Shown here: one piece after another, positions 56,991-64,000 of the stretch
How positions within the stretch are numbered: the first letter of the stretch is position 1
Layout: every line of letters begins with the position of its first letter
Origin: Iris pallida
Lineage: Eukaryota; Streptophyta; Magnoliopsida; Asparagales; Iridaceae
Assembly (NCBI GenBank): GCA_029216955.1
Contig: JANAVB010033216.1
Span: 11,716,198 to 11,780,197 of the forward strand
Length of the DNA stretch: 64,000 nt
Reading direction: 5' to 3'
Made by a program: the position numbers and the translations under genes
The notes under the pieces: generated by a model
What the model saw: the letters and a program-made list of their open reading frames with translations, nothing else
What the model was told of the DNA's origin: nothing
Databases searched by the model: none

Positions 56991-59418
56991 TGTGCGATGT
57001 GCGAGATGAATTTATACAGGATGTGCAACAGTTCCTGCAGTTTGCCAAGGCGTTCCCTCAGTACATAGACCGTACAAAAATTAAGTGTCCATGTATGAGA
57101 TGTCGCAACTTGAAATATCATTAGAAAGTGGATGTGACATATCATTTGTATTCGAGGGATTTCATGCCAAATTATTATCAGTGGACCGCACACGGAGAAC
57201 TTGTGCCTTTAGCCTCCGAGTCGGAGCCTTATGTGGAGCCTTATGTAGATGTCCACGAGCATGCTTATTACGACCAAGGGTGGACGAACATGGTTTTTGA
57301 TGTTGCGGGGCCTAGTTTCGATTCGAACAATCAATATGCAGCTGAGGAGGCACCGAATGCCAATGCTGCAAAGTTCATGGAGTTGCTGGAGAATGCAAGG
57401 ACTCTTTTATATCCTGGTTGTGATGACCATTCACCGTTGGAGGTGGTTACAAGATTGTTGAGCATAAAATCAGATTTTAACATGTCTCAAGAATGCTACA
57501 ACCGAATCCTAGAGTTAATTAAAGATATATTGCCGGAGGGTGGCAAGTTACCTAAAGACTTCTACCGATCCAAGAGAATGGTGAGATCGCTCTGGATGGG
57601 GTATGAAAAAATTGATGCATGTCGCAACGGATGCATGTTGTACTATAAGGACGACAAGGATGAAGACGCCTGCAGATTTTGTGGTGCCGATCGCTTCAAG
57701 GCAACTAGTACAACAAGGACTTCTGGTGCACGCAAGCCAACAGATTCGATGCACTATTTGCCTTTGACCCCGCGGTTGTAGAGGTTGTTTATGGCAAAGG
57801 ATACAATTGATAATATGAGTTGGCACAAGCGAAAAAAAATAGATGGAGTACTGGATCATCCATCCGACGGAGAAGCATGGAAGCACTTTGATCGAGTGTA
57901 TCCCGATTTTGCTTCGGAGCTGCGTAATGTCAGATTGGGGCTTTCCTCCGATGGTTTTACCCCATTTGGACTTTTGGGCTCACAATATTCTTGTTGGCCA
58001 GTGATTGTTACTCCATAAAACTTGCCGCCTTGGATGTGTATGAAGACTCCTTACATGTTCCTAACTGTTATTATTCCAGGTCCAAAGAACCCAAAAAGGA
58101 ACATCGATGTGTACTTACAGCCCTTGTTAGATGAGCTGAATCAGTTGTGGGAAGTAGGTGCAACCACATATGATGTTTCCAGATAGCAGAACTTTCAGAT
58201 GAGGGCCGCACTAATGTAGACCATCAATAATTTCCTGGCCTATGGAATGTTATCGGGTTGGAGCACCCATGGTCGTCTCGCTTGTCCGTATTGCATAGAT
58301 CGCACTAAGGCTTTCCGTTTGAAACACGGAGGAAAACCGTGCTTCTTTGATTGTCATCGATAGTTCCTGCCAAAGGATCATCCGTACCGGAGGAACAGGA
58401 ATGCTTTTCGTGCTGGCGTGGTAGAGAAGTCCAGTCCACCGCCACGGTGGTCCGGGGACACGATATGGGAAGAAGTTAAAGAATTGTCAAGTGCTATTGA
58501 AGAGCCTACAGCGGGGTACAAGTGTGATAGATTTGGCCGCGCTCACAACTGGACGAAGAGGAGTATATTCTGGGACCTACCATATTGGAGTGACCATCTG
58601 CTCAGACATAACCTGGATGTCATGCATATCGAGAAGAATATATTTGACAATATAATAAATACTGTGATGGACGTAAAGGGGAAGACGAAAGACAATCCCA
58701 AGGCCAGGTTGGACTTAGAAGAAATATACAGACGTCCAGAGTTGCATTTGATAAAGGAAGGTAGTGGGAAGTATAAGCAGCCCAGGGCCATTTTCTCACT
58801 GGACAAGGAGGACAAAGGTAAACTTTGTAGGTGGATCCAGAGCCTAAAATTTCCAGACGGGTACGTATCGAATTTGAGAAGATGTGTTAACCCGAAGGAG
58901 AACAAACTACAGGGTATGAAGAGCCACGACTGTCACATTTTTATAGAGCGGTTAATTCCAATTGCATTTCAGGAATTCTTACCTCATATCGTTTGGGATC
59001 CACTGACAGAGCTTAGCATATTCTTCAGAGATCTTTGTTCTACTAAGTTGCTCGTCGGTCGGCTTGAAGAGCAGGAGAAGGACATTACAGTAACATTGTG
59101 TAAGCTTGAGAGGGTGTTCCCTCCTGGATTCTTTGACTCTATGGAACATTTGTTAATTCATCTTTTATATGAGGCACGTGTTGGTGGGCCCGTCCGTTAT
59201 CAGTGGATGTACCCGTTCGAGCGCCATCTAAACCACCTGAAGAGGAAGGTGAAAAATAAGGCACGGGTCGAGGGTTCTATTTGTGAAGCCTATGTCCTTG
59301 AGGAGATTACAAACTTTTGTTCAATGTATTTTAAGCCTCATAATGCTACAAATAGAACAAGAGCTCCAAGGAACGACGATGGAGATATAGAATATAATGA
59401 TGCATTATTGAAAGTCTT
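56936..59418 (+). pseudogene. TNP2-like transposase of CACTA-2, six nonsense codons, cut by S2
   Basis: A single frame, with no frameshift seen, from the ATG at 56936 (MNYYLQNRLWMYNRHPDDMC) to 59418. The parts match CACTA-1 in order: the transposon-associated domain, the tnp2 domain with CRNGCMLYYKDDKDED (57620-57670), DNLDVMH-type core residues near 58610, and a DUF4218-like part (RDLCSTKLLVGRL; EARVGGPVRYQWMYPFERHL). Stops lie at 57122, 57779, 58016, 58184, 58217 and 58361; five are TAG, and three of these fall where CACTA-1 has Gln or Trp or where Gln is expected. The frame is cut at the GTCTT target site by S2 and resumes at 63513. Confidence 0.9.
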
Positions 59419-62400
59419 TGTCACTACCACTTTTCTAGCTTGGGGGTATTTTGGTCATTTTTCAAATTTTGGGAATTTTTGGAATTATTATGTATTATTA
59501 TGATTTATTAGAATTAATATGATTTTTGGTGATTTTTAGGATAATTGATTTTGGGCCTATAGTTGACTTTGACTTGTGTTGACTAGAAGACTAACCTAGT
59601 GACTAATCTAGGTTATGGCCACTTAGTTAGGTTAAGTAACCTTGGTTTGACCTAATTTAATGAGGTTTAAGTCATTGGAACTAGTTAGGAGTGATTTGGA
59701 GTTGTTTAGGCTAATATGGCTTAAGACTTCATAAGTCATGACTTATGGTTTTAACCATTTAATAAAACAACTTAGCCATAGCCTATGTGACTTGGCCCAA
59801 AGCCCAAATTAGCAACCCAAACATTTTGTCCAGCCAACCTAGGGATTCCCCCACTATTTAATCTCTCCTAAAATCTAGGGCTAGCCTCTTCCTTAGGAAT
59901 TCATTGCAAGAGAAAAAAGAGGTGAGTCCCCATGTTCAAAAATCCCTAGAAAATCTATTTTTCCTCCTTTTTAATCCAAACAAGTTGCAATAGGTTCTAA
60001 TTATTGTTTTTTTGCTGTTGGAATTGGTTGTTCTCAGTTTTCTAACAATTTGGAGGAGTTTCACCATCAAGGAGAACATCACTCATTAAAGCTTTTTGAG
60101 AGTTTTGATTCATTAAGGTAACTCTCTATCCACACCATAGAATCCTGAGATTTTTGCATCAATAGGGAGCCCTAGACCTAACCTAACAGTAGGAATAGGA
60201 AACCCTAGGTTTTCATGTCCTTTCGTGTCCAAACAGGACACGTATCAGTGAAGTATGCAACGTGTTTGTGGAAATACCACTGTGGATTATTTTGTGTTAT
60301 TTTTAAATAATGTCCGAATGGAAAATTATGTTTTGATGTCGCTTATATGATTTCGAATGACTGGGGTGGTTTTGAGTCATGTTCGAGTCGCAATGGACTC
60401 GCGGACACGGCCCCGCGCGCGGCCTGTGCGCGTGTCCTGCTGTGCGGGGGCTCCACAGGACACGATACTTGATCACTTGGCACGAGATTTGACACACCCC
60501 TTGGGGCACTCACTGACACGCTACGTGTAAAATTTTGTGGGCCCACGTGGCATATTGAGGGAGAAATCCTCGACGCACGGGAATTGCACTGCTCTGTACA
60601 CTGTGCTTATTTGCCACTGATACGGCTCGACACTTTGGACACACGACACTGTAGGGTCGATACAGGCGCTGAGATACGTGCACCTAGACCTAAACTAGGT
60701 GTGTACACAACCACGTGTCCCAGTTCGTGTCATGTCGAGTGCACGACATGCGTGCACACACGTACGAGCCTGTGCACACTGCACAGTACCTGTGTGCACT
60801 GTTTGCGTGTTTAATTCAGTTGGACACATTTGTGTCCTCTTTCTGGGACACGAACAAGTAGTAGACACGTGCACGTGTGTTCTAATGATTTACCAACCTA
60901 AATTCTATTGGTTAGTTGTTGTTTTAATTGTGGGAATAGGAATATCCCCAATTTCTGAACTGTAGAGTATCAGTGAGTGTGCTCGCTGTTTCACCCTTTA
61001 AATTCTCTTTTAAAATGTTAATATATCATGTATATTACTATGGGTTAATGTCTGTGCATTAGGAAACATGTTTAGATTGTAGAAATTATTCTTTGTGAAG
61101 GATAATGATGAATAGGGATTCGAATTACAGTGAGGAACTGTCATCACTGATACATGAGTTTACACAAACCTGAGAATTCAGGATTTTAACATGTTAACTG
61201 AGATTTTAATTGAGATGTTATGTAAACTGAAATGGAGATTAAACATGAAAACTGAGTTTTAGTTGCTATGTAAAAACCTGAGATTATTCCTATGTTTAAA
61301 CAACCTGAAAGCTGAGTTTTTGGAATTGAAATGCAATGTGGGATGGATCACTGTAAATGAAAAACTGAGATTCACTGTTGAGGTTAGAACTCAAATCTGA
61401 GTTCATGTTTGCCTGAGTTTTCAGTGTGAATCACCCTTCTTAAATTGAGTTTGTGTTGATATTTGAAAATCTGAGATTGTAGGTTTATGTTACAAGTGTA
61501 TTTACAGTCTTATGAAGGGTCAATTGATGCAAACCTGATTTTGAATGTATACTATGTATAGGCTGTCACCTAGCTTGGTTTGACACCTAAGATTGACACC
61601 CATGCTCTCACACACATTCATGAGTACTGTCACACACACTTTCCACTCTTACACACACAATCATGCTACACCCACACTCACAGTTCCCTCACTCATCACC
61701 ACACACACATACACATTGACACCATTGCACACACCCTCTCTAATTGCTATTTTTCCTCTCTATACATATAGGTATGTGGCTAGGGATTAGATGTATAATG
61801 TAATGTATACTTTAATATGTGTGTATGTATTATATAATATAGTTTGTGTATCCTATAGATATCTAATGTAGGTATTTTTCCAATGAGTTTATAGGTTATG
61901 TAGTGTGTATATGTCTCATGTATATATATGTGGCTTGTGTGTGTGCACTATAGATATGTATTACATATATATATGTGGGTTGTGATTAGATTACAAGTAT
62001 ACCTATAGTGTATTGTTAGATATAGTTTAGCATGGTGTATGTGTTAGTTTGGCCTAGGATGAATAGCCTATGGCCTGTATATGAGCCTAGTTTGGCTTGT
62101 ACAGCTTTATTAGACCTAGAATAGACTTGCTAGACTAGTGTAGACTTGTTTGACCTAGTTTGACCATAGTTGACCTAGTTTGACTTCTAGGGTTGACCAG
62201 AGTTGACCAAGAGTTGACTTTGGCCTAGTTTGACCTAGATTCATGTAGAATGCATGGTAGAGCTTTATTTTATCATTTTGGACTTGTTGTGACTTGTGTT
62301 GTTCTAATAGGAGCCAAATAGCACTCCTTGGACAGTACTTTTCAGTTGGACACTCAGATACCAGGCGAGTACATTCTCTGATCATTTCATATCCTGTTAG

Positions 62401-63512
62401 AATTATTTTCCTATTTTAGATTACTATACATGATGCTGTCACGTTGGTAACACGGATTAGTACTATATGGATCCTTTCTTGAGATGTTATCCCCTCAGGG
62501 AGCATCGTATACTACATGTTCTGTGCGTTTCACTTACATGGTGTATCACTATGCTTCACGGTTCTTCAATCACTTGTGACATGTACTCTCATGATCACAG
62601 AGTCTTCCCAGAATCACCCCATTGTGGGCATTCCCAGAATCACCCATTTATGGGCTATCCATGTATCACCCCTTGTGGGCCTTTGTATGGAATCATAACA
62701 TAACCTGGTTGGATCCTTGTGTATTGATTGGGGGTATGGGGGAGTAGAAATAGCATGTGAATAATTCCAAACAATATAATCTTGAACCACCTCTTCTGAA
62801 TCACCTCTACCTGTTCACATGTCTAGCTTGTACTCTGATTCACTAGTCACTGTTAGTTCTCTACTTATAGTAGATATTTCTATTACAGTTCTCTCTCTAT
62901 TTACATACTGTATTTCTTTCAGATCCTGTATCTTAATTTACTGCATGATTATATTTTCTAACCTGCCATGATCTGTTGAGATGTATTGTGCTCGCTCCTG
63001 ACCTGACTGGACCTGTTAAAAATATTACAGAGGACGAGGAGGAGGCTGATGTGGATACCTATTACGGTGCCACCTTAGATGAGGTGTTGGACCTGGACCA
63101 TCAGCAGGCCCCACTAGCTGTGGATGACACACCCTTAGACTAGGATGCTTTCATTTCAGTATTTCATGGATGATTGTACTTATTGATACTTGGGATCTAA
63201 ATTTGTATTATCTTAGACACTTAGACTTTCTGATGTACTTGGGATTTTCTTTTATTTTAGCAGTTTCATTTATCTATCTATCAGCTGTGTTATCATCTGT
63301 TTTTCCTTGAGTTTTATATCATATCGTGCTTCTTCTTCCTTAGTTGTGATTGAGTCTACTTTTATCATGTCACCCCCATTCGGGGAGTATAAACTGTTTA
63401 AGCTTATATTGCTAGATATTATGACCTAGGACAGCGTTCTACCGTCGACACTGCGGCGTAGGCTGGACGTACCCACGTCTCGTGCCCTAACTCTAGGGTG
63501 CGGGTCGTGACA
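59419..63512 (+). mobile_element. Solo LTR S2 (Tekay/Del-type gypsy), 4094 bp
   Basis: It starts TGTCACTACC and ends GGGTGCGGGTCGTGACA, with the TSD GTCTT at 59414-59418 and 63513-63517. Removing it rejoins the TNP2 frame. Its right 120 bp nearly match S1 reversed (9408-9530), and 62467-62520 matches 10330-10380 reversed. Inside are a CT/CACG-rich part with many GTGTCC and GACACG motifs (60200-60860), a stretch with repeated CTGAG(A/T)TTT units (61150-61490), a CACACA-rich part (61600-61740) and a TTGACC array (62128-62230). No internal domain is present. Confidence 0.94.
62128..62230. promoter_or_regulatory. TTGAC(C/T) array in S2
   Basis: About eight TTGACC/TTGACT motifs in 100 bp (TTTGACCTAG, GTTGACCAGA, GTTGACTTTG). 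It is the smaller counterpart of the arrays in the LTRs of B and in S1. Confidence 0.55.
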
Positions 63513-63830
63513 GTCTTCAATGCCCTTGGAAAGCCTTCTGGAAAACTAAAAAAGAGATATTTGAATGATGAGGAACTAAAGGCTGCCCAGTTATATATAT
63601 ATTACTCAACTGCGAGGAGGATGAAGTGGAAAAGCTAGAGTGGTAAGTGAAAATCTTCAACGTTCAAGTCATCTATTTGTTGATTACGTTATTATAATTT
63701 AACGAGTATATCCCGATATTTATTGATTTTCAGCAAATTTAATGATTAGGTGAGGTCAAGTAGACCATACATTGTAGATGAAGAAGTAGAAGAAGAAATG
63801 AGACTTCATTTCCCGTCTTGGTTGACTGCA
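63513..63830 (+). pseudogene. TNP2 of CACTA-2, continuation after S2
   Basis: 63513 to about 63641 continues the DUF4218-like region (KPSGKLKKRYLNDEELKAAQ). A 2-bp TA expansion near 63595 shifts the frame relative to CACTA-1. A GT donor at about 63642 and an AG acceptor at about 63735 bound an intron at the same place as in CACTA-1. The next short exon (EMRLHFPSWLTAY, ending near 63833) has one stop. After it the sequence no longer follows CACTA-1. Confidence 0.78.
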
Positions 63831-64000
63831 TATGTATGTAAGAAGCTAGTTAGAATCTTCCTCCATTCACAACTGCACAAGAAATAACTTAACATTCGAG
63901 AAGACCATTGTCCGCTAGATTGCTGAGCTGCACGACGATATGCTGAGGAGTATTGCTGAGCAGCAAGGGCCTCAGGCGCAAGAGGACGCTGCGTCGGTCA
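63831..64000 (+). other. CACTA-2 sequence after the short TNP2 exon, not matching CACTA-1
   Basis: Where CACTA-1 has the last TNP2 exon (DUF4216-like), CACTA-2 has a GC-richer stretch (63935-64000). It reads as Glu/Gln/Ala-rich peptide in one frame and may be the tail of a TNPA-like gene joined by deletion. There is too little to identify. Confidence 0.4.

Larger units (their letters stand above)
55155..64000 (+). mobile_element. CACTA-2 (same family as CACTA-1), right end outside window
   Basis: It starts TACTACCAAAATAAGTC at 55155, a close match to the TNP2-side end of CACTA-1 with the first base changed C to T. The likely TSD is AGA (55152-55154). It interrupts copia M2. TNP2 reads on the plus strand. 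It is itself interrupted by solo LTR S2 at 59419-63512. The TNPA-like gene would lie beyond the window or is deleted. Confidence 0.9.

Noticed and set aside
1..64000. Host protein-coding gene, tRNA, rRNA or a new defence or metabolic system
   Set aside because: Both strands were read; every recognisable coding stretch is a transposon protein, and the gaps are LTR, terminal repeat or leader sequence.

Overview
The window looks like nuclear DNA of a large-genome flowering plant. Evidence: Ty1/copia elements of the Sirevirus type with an env-like third ORF and repeated polypurine motifs, Ty3/gypsy chromoviruses of the Tekay/Del type with 4-5 kb LTRs, En/Spm-type CACTA transposons with TNP2- and TNPA-like genes, a hAT element and a Mutator-type MITE. 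I found no host gene, tRNA, rRNA, CRISPR or bacterial feature. The species cannot be told from the sequence.

Layout. Almost every base belongs to a nest of transposable elements, and many joins can be placed to the base from target-site duplications (TSDs). The left half rests on a decayed gypsy element, A: its protease, RT, RNase H and the start of integrase lie at 22253-24670, its integrase end and chromodomain remnant at 37783-38766, and its 3' LTR begins at 38861. A was entered by gypsy element B, whose 5' LTR ends at 14966, whose reduced internal region is 14967-17026 and whose 3' LTR is 17027-22252. The 5' LTR of B was in turn entered by copia element 1 (1-7272) and by a minus-strand solo LTR (S1, 9408-13776, TSD CTTGC). 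The 3' LTR of B holds a CACTA fragment (from 17322). A was also entered by solo LTR C (24671-37777, TSD AGATG), which contains a minus-strand copia element (M1, about 25540-34914), which contains a hAT element (29138-30063, TSD ATTACAAT).

The right half begins with further gypsy LTR pieces (38861-42304), one carrying a 337-bp MITE with a 9-bp TSD, and then a minus-strand gypsy LTR (E). E holds a complete 9.0-kb CACTA element (CACTA-1, 42970-51989, TSD CCC) and a deleted copia element (M2, from 52939). M2 was broken by CACTA-2 (55155 to the window end), which was itself broken by solo LTR S2 (59419-63512, TSD GTCTT).

Function. The best preserved proteins are the 1012-residue pol of copia 1 (protease, integrase, RT and RNase H motifs all intact), its env-like ORF, and a five-exon TNPA-like gene in CACTA-1 (predicted 545 residues, no interruption). 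TNP2 of CACTA-1 is broken by three amber codons and one frameshift. Gag of B, TNP2 of both CACTA elements and pol of A are interrupted mostly by TAG where relatives have CAG or TGG, a pattern expected from cytosine deamination in methylated DNA. Points most worth a second look are an inverted repeat shared by the copia LTR and the leader of its env-like gene, dense TTGAC(C/T) arrays in the gypsy LTRs, and a possible 80-bp intron in the integrase of A.
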